A stretch of DNA of 17,500 bases. It comes from Theodoxus fluviatilis (Eukaryota > Mollusca > Gastropoda > Cycloneritida > Neritidae). Where the stretch lies: NCBI GenBank assembly GCA_034096865.1, contig JAWQFJ010009525.1, forward strand, positions 1 through 17,500. The letters are read 5' to 3'. A program made the position numbers and the translations under genes. The notes beneath the pieces were generated by a model. The model worked only from the letters and a program-made list of their open reading frames with translations, ran no database searches and was not told the origin of the DNA. Shown piece by piece: positions 8,770 through 15,565 of the stretch. Every line of letters starts with the position of its first letter. Positions within the stretch are counted from its first letter, which is position 1.

Positions 8770-9057
8770 ACACGAACAGTGTGAAGCAGTTACACTGTGA
8801 AAAGTGCGGTGGTCACTGGCCCTAGGCCTGTGGAACCCGCAGTCTCTCTCCGCAGTCATCTCGCGATCTGGATGAGGCAAGGACACAGAAGGCATTGCCT
8901 CGGAGGATAGTGTCTTGCTTCCCTCGCTTTAGGAAACGCGACACGTCGCGCCCCATCCTCAACATCCTTGGGTTGTGCAACGCAGATCATTGTCGTGAAA
9001 GACCGTGCACGTTGTCGCATGTGTTTTAGCGCTCTTTTCTCTGACAACCCGTGTCTC

Positions 9058-9059
<2 letters not shown>
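8770..9059. other. GC-richer non-coding segment, nothing assigned
   Basis: CpG-containing sequence with a TCTCGCGA motif at 8859-8866. An AATAAATAAA stretch lies just before it (8760-8770). No coding potential was recognised. It could be promoter-like, but no transcript is supported. Confidence 0.35.
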
Positions 9060-9121
<62 letters not shown>

Positions 9122-9159
9122 CCCCTCCCCCCCCCCCCCTCTCTCCCTCCCCCCCCCCC

Positions 9160-9214
<55 letters not shown>

Positions 9215-9243
9215 CCCCCCACCCTCTCTCTCTCTCCCCCACC

Positions 9244-9298
<55 letters not shown>

Positions 9299-9349
9299 AG
9301 TATTCTGCGCTCTCTCTCTCTCCCCCCCTCTTCTCTCTGTCTCTCTGTG

Positions 9350-9398
<49 letters not shown>
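9060..9398 (+). repeat. CT/CCT microsatellite, 340 bp
   Basis: Nearly pure pyrimidine on the plus strand: long CT runs (9060-9118, 9170-9211, 9247-9297, 9359-9398) with poly-C inserts near 9128-9158 and 9213-9240 and GT interruptions at 9338-9358. All long frames here on either strand (Ser-Leu or Arg-Glu repeats) are products of the dinucleotide period. A polypurine-polypyrimidine tract of this length can form triplex DNA and is prone to length change. Confidence 0.95.
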
Positions 9399-9402
<4 letters not shown>

Positions 9403-9487
9403 GCCGATGAGGTAAACATTTGATTATTGTAAAATGCTGGAGGCCTAGCAAATAAACCAGTTCGTTCGTTCGTTAGTTTGTTCGTTC
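9399..9487 (+). mobile_element. Short retroposon-like 3' end between two CT tracts
   Basis: An 89-bp island of unique sequence between CT arrays contains GGAGGCCTAGCAAATAAACC, with AATAAA at 9451-9456, followed by GTTCGTTCGTTCGTTAGTTT units and then another CT tract. It shares GAGGCC, AATAAAC and the GTTC tail with the minus-strand sequence at 7612-7670. I read it as the 3' end of a severely 5'-truncated retroposon. Confidence 0.4.
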
Positions 9488-9516
9488 TCTCTCTCTTTCT
9501 CTCTCTCTCTTTCTCT

Positions 9517-9554
<38 letters not shown>
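9486..9554 (+). repeat. CT microsatellite, 69 bp
   Basis: CT repeats with a few TTT interruptions in the first half. On the plus strand it follows the GTTC tail of the 9399-9487 element. On the minus strand it is the GA tract that follows the LINE 3' UTR, so it sits between two retroposon 3' ends. Confidence 0.9.
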
Positions 9555-9555
<1 letters not shown>

Positions 9556-9557
<2 letters not shown>

Positions 9558-9833
9558 TGTTCATCCTTGTTATCACAGACATAGTTCACACCGTTCATAG
9601 TCCTTCCTGTCACAGTTCACAGCACTACAAGTCCTCATAGTTCCAGTTCACATTACTCCAATCCTCCGTCATAAGTCACATCAATCCTGGTCACATAGTC
9701 TAAGCTCTCATCACTCATCCCCACAGTCACAGTTCACATCACCCACTCTTCAGTCACAGTTCGCGTCACTCCTGGTCCCACAGTCACGTCAAGTCTCACA
9801 ACAATCGTCATGCATACTACCCATTCACCGGGA
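9556..9833 (-). repeat. LINE 3' UTR made of degenerate GTGAACTGTGACT repeats
   Basis: On the minus strand this follows the stop codon of the LINE remnant (TAG at 9836-9834). It consists of about a dozen degenerate units of roughly 20-25 bp containing TGTGAACTGTGACTG, GGACTATG and GATGTGA (on plus: CACAGTCACAGTTCACATCAC at 9722 onward, CAGTCACAGTTCGCGTCACTC at 9752 onward, TCACAGTTCACAGCAC at 9610 onward). The region ends in the GA microsatellite at 9554. No coding potential. A repetitive 3' UTR with a simple-sequence tail is consistent with a non-LTR retrotransposon end. Confidence 0.55.
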
Positions 9834-10206
9834 CTAGTTGAAGAGACGGATGGCTGTCGGGAGGAACGAATTCCTCATACGGTTTGTTCTAGCAGGCCAG
9901 CACCTCAGGCGACGTGAGGACTCACGAGTGGGTTCGCATGACGCGAATGCCTGGGTGGCGGTCGTCGGAGCGAATCTTGCCCATCTTCCTCAGGGCCACA
10001 CTGGGGTAAGCATCCCTGAGAGGCTGGAGGTTATTGATGGCGCCGGCTTTCTCCACGACCTTCTCCAGCCTCTCCATGTCGCCCTTCCTCACACTGCTGT
10101 GGTAAAACAGCTGGTTGAAGGAGACGACGCTCTGAATCGTCGCCTGGTAGAAGAAGTGGAGAATCTCAGGGTTGACGCGGAACTGCCGCAGCTTTCTCAA
10201 GAAAAA
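9834..10206 (-). pseudogene. LINE reverse transcriptase C-terminus, frameshifted remnant
   Basis: The minus strand encodes the end of a non-LTR retrotransposon ORF2-type polyprotein. The larger frame (10206-9922) begins near LRKLRQFRVNPEILHFFYQA, continues with SVVSFNQLFY and RLEKVVEKAGAI, and reaches a DDRHPG motif before a stop. This order matches the region after the polymerase palm in many LINE RTs (the thumb-side 'LRKL..F.V....L..FY', 'L.K...KAG', 'HPL'). A second frame, 9960-9834, supplies the familiar terminal motif RMRNSFLPTAIRLFN directly followed by TAG. One frameshift near 9930-9950 separates the two. The catalytic palm motif (FADD/YADD type) and endonuclease are absent, so the copy is 5'-truncated. 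The sequence is GC-rich compared with its flanks. Family resemblance is to L2/CR1/Jockey-group elements; the clade is not resolved. Confidence 0.8.
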
Positions 10207-10228
10207 AAAACCCTCTGGTTCGCCAGCT

Positions 10229-10306
10229 ACTCCTCCTCCTCCTTCTTCTCCCTTGCCACTCTCTCGGACTCCTCCTCCCTCTTCTCCCTCGCCACTTTCT
10301 CGTCTC
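10229..10306 (+). repeat. Two CTC-rich tandem units upstream of the LINE remnant
   Basis: ACTCCTCCTCCTCC, TTCTTCTCCCTTGCCACTCTC and then a second version, ACTCCTCCTCCCTCTTCTCC then CTCGCCACTTTC. Two degenerate units of about 36-39 bp, pyrimidine-rich. They lie beyond the LINE's 5' truncation point, where an A9 run (10202-10210) marks the change in composition. Confidence 0.5.
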
Positions 10307-10602
10307 CTCTGCCTGGGCAGTGTTCACCGCATGGCGGTCCTTCCTCGCTCTATCTTGCTTGTAACGAGTACTTTCGTCGCCTTCCGTGCCCAAACAATGC
10401 GCCTCAAAACTTAAAAACAGCAAAAGAATGCAATCCGGGTTTAACACTTCTCAATTCCTTCTAAACCGACGTTATAGCGGCCAAGAAAGTCTCAACTGGA
10501 AATGAGAAAACCACGAAGACAAAAAGGAGGACTAACCAAAGGATTTCAACTCATGAGAATCTCAGTAACAACAATATAGCACGAAACAAGACAAAGAAGG
10601 GC
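10307..10602. other. No gene seen
   Basis: Unique sequence between the LINE remnant and the purine repeat. The plus-strand frame crossing it is an extension of the shadow of the LINE and has no recognisable content. Confidence 0.5.
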
Positions 10603-11165
10603 GAAGAAGAAGAAGAAGAAGAAGAAGAAGAAGAAGAAGAAGAAGAAGAAGAAGAAGAAGAAGAAGAAGAAGGAAGAAGGAGAGGAGGAGGAGGAGGAGG
10701 AGGAGGAGGAGGAGGAGGAGGAGGAGGAGGAGGAGGAGGAGGAGGAGGAGGAGGAGGAGGAGGAGGAGGAGGAGGAGGAAAAAAAAGGAGGAGGAGGAGG
10801 AGGAGAAGGAGAAGGAAGAGTAGGCGGGGGAGGAGGACGAGAAGAAGAAAAGGGAAGAAGAAAGAAGAAGAAGAAGAAAAAAGGAGGAGGAGGAAGAAGA
10901 AGAAGAAGAAGAAGAAGAAGAAGAAGAAGAAGAAGAAGAAGAAGAAGAAGAAGAAGAAAGGAGGAGGAGGAGAAGAAGGAAGAAGTAGAAAGAAGAAGAA
11001 GGAGGAGGAGAGGGAAGAAGTAGAAAGAAGAAGGAGGAGGAGGAGGAGGAGAAGAAGAAGAAGAAGAAGAAGAAGAAAAGAGGACGGAGGACGAAGGAGG
11101 AGGACGGAGGAAGAGGAGGGGGATGGGGGGGGGGGGGGGGGGAGGAGGGGAGGAGGAGGAGGAGA
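10603..11165 (+). repeat. GAA/GAG polypurine array, about 560 bp
   Basis: The plus strand is uninterrupted purine from 10603 to 10820 (218 bp: GAA units then GGA units), again from 10839 to 10985 (147 bp, GAA-rich), and nearly so to 11165, broken only by single T or C bases. It ends in a G15-class run near 11126-11142. The 331- and 211-codon minus-strand frames across it (poly-Leu, poly-Ser, poly-Phe, poly-Pro) are artefacts of the triplet period. GAA tracts of this size are known to form triplex structures and to slow transcription and replication. Confidence 0.95.
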
Positions 11166-11286
11166 ATTACTCTTGGATTGATCCAAAGTGCATTGTGGCA
11201 GAATATTTTCTCAAATTTGTTTACAATTGAACTTGGGTTGGGTTTTTTTCTTTGAAAAAGTTTCCGTGTCATGCGAGACGTCATCA

Positions 11287-11428
11287 TGGTATGTTCTATC
11301 AAGAAAAAAACTGCTGTGCTGTATGTATCATCAGTTACTTCGTCTATCGGCAACTTTTTCACCTCACAGGATGCAGCCATGTTCTCTCGGACTTCCACCG
11401 TGCCAACTGATAATTGGCTGTTGCCTAG
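11287..11428 (-). repeat. Left copy of a 140-bp head-to-head repeat, coding-like
   Basis: Read on the minus strand it contains GAGAACATGGCTGCATCCTG with ATG at 11380-11378, then an open stretch encoding VKKLPIDEVTDDT, and a CCAAT box (CAGCCAAT) about 35 bases upstream of the ATG. It matches the copy at 11542-11681 in inverted orientation at about three-quarters identity over the whole length. It may be the first exon and promoter edge of a gene, or a piece of one duplicated here. The frame runs on into the GAA array, and no splice donor is clearly shared between the two copies, so coding status is uncertain. Confidence 0.4.
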
Positions 11429-11541
11429 TGGCCCGCCTCGCTTCGGCCGGTTGCGATGAGTCATTGTGCGCGTTTGTTTGGCCCAAAATCTCGCGATTCT
11501 CCCTGAATGGCTAGTTGAGGGCGAGTGAGACGCTCCTACAG
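11429..11541. promoter_or_regulatory. Promoter-like GC-rich spacer between the head-to-head copies
   Basis: A 113-bp spacer rich in CpG, containing TCTCGCGA (11489-11496), a motif known in vertebrates as a core promoter element, and flanked by outward-facing CCAAT boxes in the two arms (ATTGGC at about 11415 and CCAATC at about 11554). ATG codons in the arms point outward and lie 200 bp apart. This is the layout of a bidirectional promoter, inferred only from motifs. Confidence 0.3.
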
Positions 11542-11681
11542 CTAGAAAAACGGCCAATCATCTCGCAAGGCGGAAGAACATGGCTGCGTCCTGGCGCCAG
11601 AGTCGGTGAAGAAGTTGCCGATAGACGAAATAACTGACGATACAGGTATCACATCAGTTTTTCACTTCATAGAACACACCA
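11542..11681 (+). repeat. Right copy of the 140-bp head-to-head repeat, frame broken
   Basis: Plus-strand GGAAGAACATGGCTGCGTCC has ATG at 11580-11582, and further on a stretch encoding VKKLPIDEITDDT, as in the left copy. Compared with the left copy there are 8 extra bases between the ATG and this stretch, so the ATG frame stops early (TGA at about 11607). In the conserved 13 codons the three differences are two synonymous third-position changes and one Val/Ile change, which hints at past coding constraint. ACAG-GTATCA after it could be a donor. The similarity to the left copy ends at AGAACACACCA (11671-11681). Confidence 0.4.
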
Positions 11682-12417
11682 ATTGAGGGAGCTCCGGACC
11701 TCCCTCGGCCTCCCGCCGTCACGGCGAGTGCGTCCTTATGAGCGAGGAACGTAGGCAACGCCTAGCCCTCGCGAATCTCTCGAGATTTTGGACCAAATAA
11801 ACTCGCCCATTCACCAACTGGGTTGGCTAAGCATCGCGGCCCTGCTGACAGTCTGTCACCGTTTTGTAACGCGAAATAATGATTGTATACCGTATAAATT
11901 ACGTCATTCGTGAAGGTGAGAGGAAAATTTCACTAGTTTCTTTTTTTATAATCATCAAGAGGTAAAAGTAATTTTCCATTCGTGAACAAATAAGTCGTGT
12001 TATCGAATTTGTACATGTTTAGTGTCTAATCAGTGTTAAAGTTTGAATGTTTGAGGAAATAATGTTGGCGGATGAATGAATATATAGGCCCTACCAAGCA
12101 ACAAAGCAGACATGCGCGAGGAAATGCTATCCCAGAACCCTCTTCCTAATTTGAATAGCATGCATAGTATTTGAGAATTATATCACGTGATCGAATGGTG
12201 ACAGAGATAATCTGGTAGCCTCTGTGGCACAGAATGGCCCATGTGAATACTAGTCCGTGAGTAAGCACAACAGGTTTTCACAGGTCAGAAGGACAGCCTC
12301 TAATATATGCCACGGCACTGACGTATTTGATTACGTAATTTTTGGAGGGCTGACGTCAATGCAATCTCACTACACAAGAGTCCATTATCCTCTATCAAAC
12401 GTAAAGAATATGTTTTT
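11682..12417. other. No gene supported
   Basis: GC-rich to about 11870, then AT-rich. CAAAATCTCGAGAGATTCGCG on the minus strand near 11770-11800 resembles CCCAAAATCTCGCGATTC in the spacer at 11482-11499, so part of the duplicated neighbourhood may extend here. The frame 12257-12556 overlaps the 73-bp tandem duplication and has no recognisable domain. Confidence 0.4.
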
Positions 12418-12563
12418 GCAAAGGTTTCTGAGGCGAGAAGGACGGTCTGTAAAGGTAAGGTTTCGCAAGATGTTGCTAAATAGGCTCCTTGCAAAGGTTT
12501 CTGAGGCGAGAAGGACGGTCTGTAAAGGTAAGCTTTCGCAAGATGTTGCTAAATAGACTCCTT
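12418..12563 (+). repeat. Near-perfect 73-bp tandem duplication
   Basis: Units 12418-12490 and 12491-12563 are identical except for two substitutions (GTAAGG/GTAAGC and TAGGCT/TAGACT). A third unit starts (GCAAAGG at 12564) and breaks off. Each unit contains a donor-like AAAG-GTAAG. The minus strand is open in both units (SLPLQTVLLASETF in each) but has no family resemblance. Low divergence indicates a recent duplication or ongoing homogenisation. Confidence 0.9.
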
Positions 12564-12636
12564 GCAAAGGATTTTTGCCGCACGTGACTTTTAAGGTAAA
12601 GGGGATGATGAACAAAAATGTAGGCCAACTGGTGCG

Positions 12637-12646
12637 ATTCATATTT
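12637..12646. repeat. Target-site duplication, left copy (ATTCATATTT)
   Basis: An exact 10-bp direct repeat with 12943-12952 bounding the truncated LINE. The left copy abuts the element's 3' tail and the right copy its truncated 5' end, as target-primed reverse transcription predicts. Confidence 0.85.
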
Positions 12647-12942
12647 CAGTTCAGTTCAGTTCAGTCTCTTAACCCTGAGATGGGTTATTGAGGCACCACT
12701 GATGACTTTCGGACAATCTTCCTCCATCGATCTCTATCCTCTGTGGCTCGCTGTGAGTCAGCAAAGGTCAAGCCTGTCCACTCTTTGGTGTTGTTTTCCC
12801 ACCTCTTTCTCTGCCTGCCTCTCCTTCTTCCACCTGGTACGGTACCTTGCAGGATGGTCTTGGCCAGCCCACTGCCTCTTGACACGTGACCGCACCACTT
12901 CAGCTTTCTGCTTTTCACGATTGAGAGCAGGTCTTCGTACTA
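12647..12942 (-). mobile_element. 5'-truncated LINE copy with TTCAG tail and 10-bp TSD
   Basis: The minus strand encodes the C-terminal end of a non-LTR retrotransposon ORF. It reads from EDLLSIVKSRKLKWCGHVSR through AKTILQGTVPGGRRRGRQ to KIVRKSSVVPQ and a TAA (12687-12685); after it the same frame reads PISGLRD and then TGA, so the TAA may be a late nonsense change. The 'RKLKWxGHV...ILQGTVxGGRRRGRQ' motif is widespread in invertebrate endonuclease-RT ORFs, following the polymerase domain. The 3' end is four TTCAG units on plus (12645-12664). ATTCATATTT occurs at 12637-12646 and again at 12943-12952, a perfect target-site duplication. Only about 300 bp of the element was integrated, typical of incomplete reverse transcription. 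The clade is not resolved. Confidence 0.88.
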
Positions 12943-12952
12943 ATTCATATTT
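12943..12952. repeat. Target-site duplication, right copy (ATTCATATTT)
   Basis: Matches 12637-12646 exactly. The inferred pre-insertion site would read GGTGCG-ATTCATATTT-AGTATC. Confidence 0.85.
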
Positions 12953-13206
12953 AGTATCAACGATATAAAAAAAACACTTTCGCCCAGCTTCTTTAGTGCT
13001 CTGACTGTGATCTGAAGGATAATTACTTTGACGACAAAGATTGAAATGTCCATTTTGTGAAGACACAGAAAAGGAAGAGCACTACCCCTGCCAATGTAAA
13101 CCATATAATAATTTGCGTTAGAAATACTCAGGACACCCGTTTCCTTACACCACAACTTGCCGCTGTATTAAGTCATAATGCAGGATTACGATTATAATGC
13201 AAGATG

Positions 13207-13208
<2 letters not shown>

Positions 13209-13279
<71 letters not shown>

Positions 13280-13334
13280 CCTCCCCTCCCATCCCCCCCC
13301 CCCCTCTCTCTCTCACACACACGCACGCGCGCGC
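13209..13334 (+). repeat. CT, C and CA/CG compound microsatellite
   Basis: CT repeats (13209-13275), then C-rich sequence (13276-13304), a second short CT run, then CACACACACGCACGCGCGCGC (to 13334). The alternating purine-pyrimidine end (CA and CG) has Z-DNA potential. Frames over it are artefacts. Confidence 0.92.
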
Positions 13335-13704
13335 AACCGGACCCCACCCCTCCTTTATGCAGCGCCTGCATTCTTCCTCTCATTTAGCAGATTTCAGCAA
13401 TCCATGCAACCACGTTTAACCCCTCTATCTCCTCTCATCTTTGCACTCAGTCATTCGGTTCCCCACCCCACCCCACCCCTGCACGCTCCGCACCCCTACC
13501 CCCTAGCCGACTCGAGTCCTTGTGATGCCACGCACTGAGGATGTGATAGAGCTGGGAGAAACATTGCGCATAAAACTGTTCTCTGCACGTACGACTGTTT
13601 AAGTCATAGACGAGAATGGGCAGAAACGAGTCACTCAGTCTGCAAGTTCTTGCTTTGATTGACGTGAATGCCAATTACCGAGTCGGCCATAGCTCAGCGC
13701 CCCT
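13335..13704. other. C-rich then unique sequence, no gene supported
   Basis: CCCCACCCCACCCC-type sequence occurs near 13460-13500. The frames crossing it (13197-13538 plus, 13447-13674 minus) are composition-driven. Nothing else was recognised. Confidence 0.45.
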
Positions 13705-13707
13705 TAA

Positions 13708-14449
13708 GGGGAGACATGGGTATAAGAGACAATTTTTTAATTGCAATGAGTTTTTAAACTTTCATGAATGGCAATTCAAAGATATACATGAAAATAAGTG
13801 AAAACCACTTTTGCTCAATGAAATAAAAAAGTAGGTCATCTGTTAATTATTTAAATAATACATAATGTTCTATCTTTTTCAAAAATGTACAGCTCAGAAT
13901 CTATATACAGCAAAAAAAAAAAAATTTCCTTAGATTTGTCATTTTAATATCTAAAACTTGTCACATCCGTTTGGGAAAATTCCAAATACTTTTGAAAAGG
14001 ATACATACTTAGTTTATTTACTCAAAAGAATCTCCAGTTTTAGAACTTGGTTAATGTATAGCTGCTGACCTAGGGGCTTATTTCACAAACCCATGTGACA
14101 AAATATTGCTACATGCATAAAGAACACACCCTGAAAATTACAGATCTGTACAATGCTCCGAATATTTTCTGCATAATTTCAAATTCACATAAAGTAGTTT
14201 CCGAGAAAACGTGAAAAAGAAACCTTGGGAAAACTTGCTTTTCCCATCTTCTATGTATTTCCAATAGTGCCGGCAATAATTCTCAAAGGTGTAAGGTTCT
14301 TTCTTTGCATTTTTATATGTTTTCTACCATGTTCTAAATAAAGAGACTATTGGAATTACATTGCAGAGGGTTGAAACAACTAAAAAATGCTCGTAAGTCA
14401 AAATCACCAAAAATTGCCATTTTGACCGTTTTTATTGTGGTGTCTCCCC
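13708..14449. mobile_element. Probable non-autonomous DNA transposon with TAA flanks
   Basis: A 742-bp AT-rich block starts GGGGAGACA (13708-13716) and ends TGTCTCCCC (14441-14449), with the similarity extending outward as CTTAAGGGGAGACA against CTTAGGGGGAGACA (13 of 14). The flanks are TTAA on the left (13704-13707) and CTAA on the right (14450-14453). Thus a TAA is present on both sides, as expected for PIF/Harbinger (TWA target). A TTAA target as in piggyBac would need one mutation. The interior has no reading frame of note, many A and T runs and sub-terminal AATTTTT/AAAAATT, so it would be a non-autonomous element. The inverted ends are short (9-14 bp), so chance cannot be excluded. Confidence 0.45.
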
Positions 14450-14453
14450 CTAA

Positions 14454-14604
14454 GTGCTTTAGTCCCTGCCTCCAGTTCTCTCCCCTTCTCTGCTTGCCTT
14501 CCACCATCTCTCTCCATGTAACTTCCTCACTTGTCCTTCGTCTGACACCCTGTCTCACGCTTCTTCATGCAAATCTTTCTTCATCCTCTACCCCCTTTCA
14601 GTGT
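14454..14604. other. Pyrimidine-rich unique sequence
   Basis: TC-rich sequence (CCTCCAGTTCTCTCCCCTTC and similar) between the candidate DNA transposon and the CCAT array. No gene or motif seen. Confidence 0.5.
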
Positions 14605-14936
14605 CCATCCATCCATCCATCCATCCATCCATGCATCCATCCATCCATGCATCCATCCATCCATCCATCCATCCATCCATCCATCCATCCATCCATCCAT
14701 CCATCCATCCATCCATCCATCCATCCATCCATCCATCCATCCATCCATCCATCCATCCATGCATCCATCCATCCATCCATGCATCCATCCATCCATGCAT
14801 CCATCCATCCATGCATCCATCCATCCATGCATCCATCCATGCATCCATCCATCCATCCATCCATCCATCCATCCATCATCCATCCATCGATTCATCGATC
14901 CATCCATCCATCCATCCATGCATCCATTTATCCATC
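14605..14936 (+). repeat. CCAT tetranucleotide array with GCAT variants
   Basis: About 330 bp of CCAT units. A central pure block covers about 14652-14759. On both sides, and densely from 14760 to 14848, every second to fifth unit is CATGCATC, creating ATGCAT palindromes at semi-regular spacing. The end degenerates through ATCGATTCATCGATCC (14886-14901). Long open frames (Ile-His-Pro-Ser on plus, Met-Asp-Gly-Trp on minus) arise because a 4-base period reads as a 12-base codon cycle with no stops. Confidence 0.95.
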
Positions 14937-15430
14937 GCACCCACCCCTCATTCACTTCAGTCGGTCTTGACAGCACCAACTCGTCTCTTTCTCTCCGAAC
15001 ACACTTTTCTGTCTTTCTGGCCACCAGGCCACCCCCATACTAACTACTCGGATGACAGAGCCGCGCTCCATCCTCAGTTTACTCACAAACACGCTTCAAA
15101 TGTTGCCATCAGTTCTAATAACTGAACATGACAATTATCCCATGCGTCTTCTCTATCCGAACATGTCTCTTCTGTCATCCCGTTCTGCTTTTTCTTCCTC
15201 TCTGTATTCTCCCCTGGCTGTCTGCGGCACACGCCTTCAATCCCTCCACGGTTACCCACCTCCAGCACATCAATCGCAACTTTCTTACAGAGTCGTCTGC
15301 TTCATGCGATTCACTGTGTTCTTTCCAAAGACCCCTTCCATCCTCCTGTACCCCATCTTCCTGCTACCTCCAACCCTTTGCGCCCGTCTTAGGTCACACG
15401 TCATGCATATTCATCCACTGTGCTGTGCAG
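14937..15430. other. Upstream region of the CAP exon
   Basis: C/T-rich sequence. Open frames pass through it (15052-15654 and 15128-15604 on plus), but the part before 15431 has no domain and reads like non-coding DNA. It should hold the promoter or 5' UTR, or an intron, of the CAP gene. TCATCCACTGTGCTGTGCAG directly before the ATG also fits a splice acceptor, so an upstream untranslated exon is possible. No clear TATA box was identified. Confidence 0.4.
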
Positions 15431-15565
15431 ATGCTAGCCACGACTCTCCTGCTGCTGCTGCTGCCGTCCTTGGTACGCAGTGTGACCCAAGAAGAACGAC
15501 AGGCCTTCCTGGACCAACACAACCATTACCGTCGCGTCCCCGTCGCCAGCAACATGAGGGAGATG
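15431..15565 (+). CDS. First coding exon of a secreted CAP/SCP-domain protein (partial)
   Basis: 45 codons starting with MLATTLLLLLLPSLVRS, a hydrophobic signal peptide (residues 1 to about 17), then VTQEERQAFLDQHNHYRR and PVASNMREM. The 'LxxHNxYRR...PxASNMxxM' pattern is the N-terminal helix of the CAP superfamily (CRISP, antigen 5, PR-1; PI16- and GLIPR-like proteins in animals), in which the His of HN.YR belongs to the conserved cleft. The family usually continues with V-W-D-x-E-L. Here ATG is followed by GTGTGTGTCC, so the exon ends at a GT donor: after ATG (15565), or within the next few bases, since three GT registers are possible. The rest of the roughly 150-residue domain is not found to the right edge, so the gene is partial in this window. 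CAP proteins are secreted and occur in mucus, venom and reproductive fluids; the specific role is unknown. The long frame upstream of the ATG is not supported as coding. Confidence 0.82.

Noticed and set aside
8959..9451. Multiple frames of 70-151 codons (Ser-Leu or Arg-Glu repeats)
   Set aside because: Produced by the CT dinucleotide repeat, which lacks stops in all frames.
9838..10464. 208-codon plus-strand frame opposite the LINE remnant
   Set aside because: It is the antisense shadow of the LINE coding sequence; the minus-strand motifs are clearly the real ones.
10551..11557. Minus-strand frames of 211 and 331 codons
   Set aside because: Most of their length is poly-Leu/Ser/Phe/Pro from the GAA/GAG triplet repeat. 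Only the short VKKLPIDEVTDDT part is reported, as a possible exon.
14350..15125. Long frames rich in Ile-His-Pro-Ser and Met-Asp-Gly-Trp
   Set aside because: Artefacts of the CCAT tetranucleotide array; no non-repeat domain at either end.
15128..15430. N-terminal extension of the CAP frame by about 100 residues
   Set aside because: The sequence before ATG 15431 lacks family similarity, and a good signal peptide starts at 15431.
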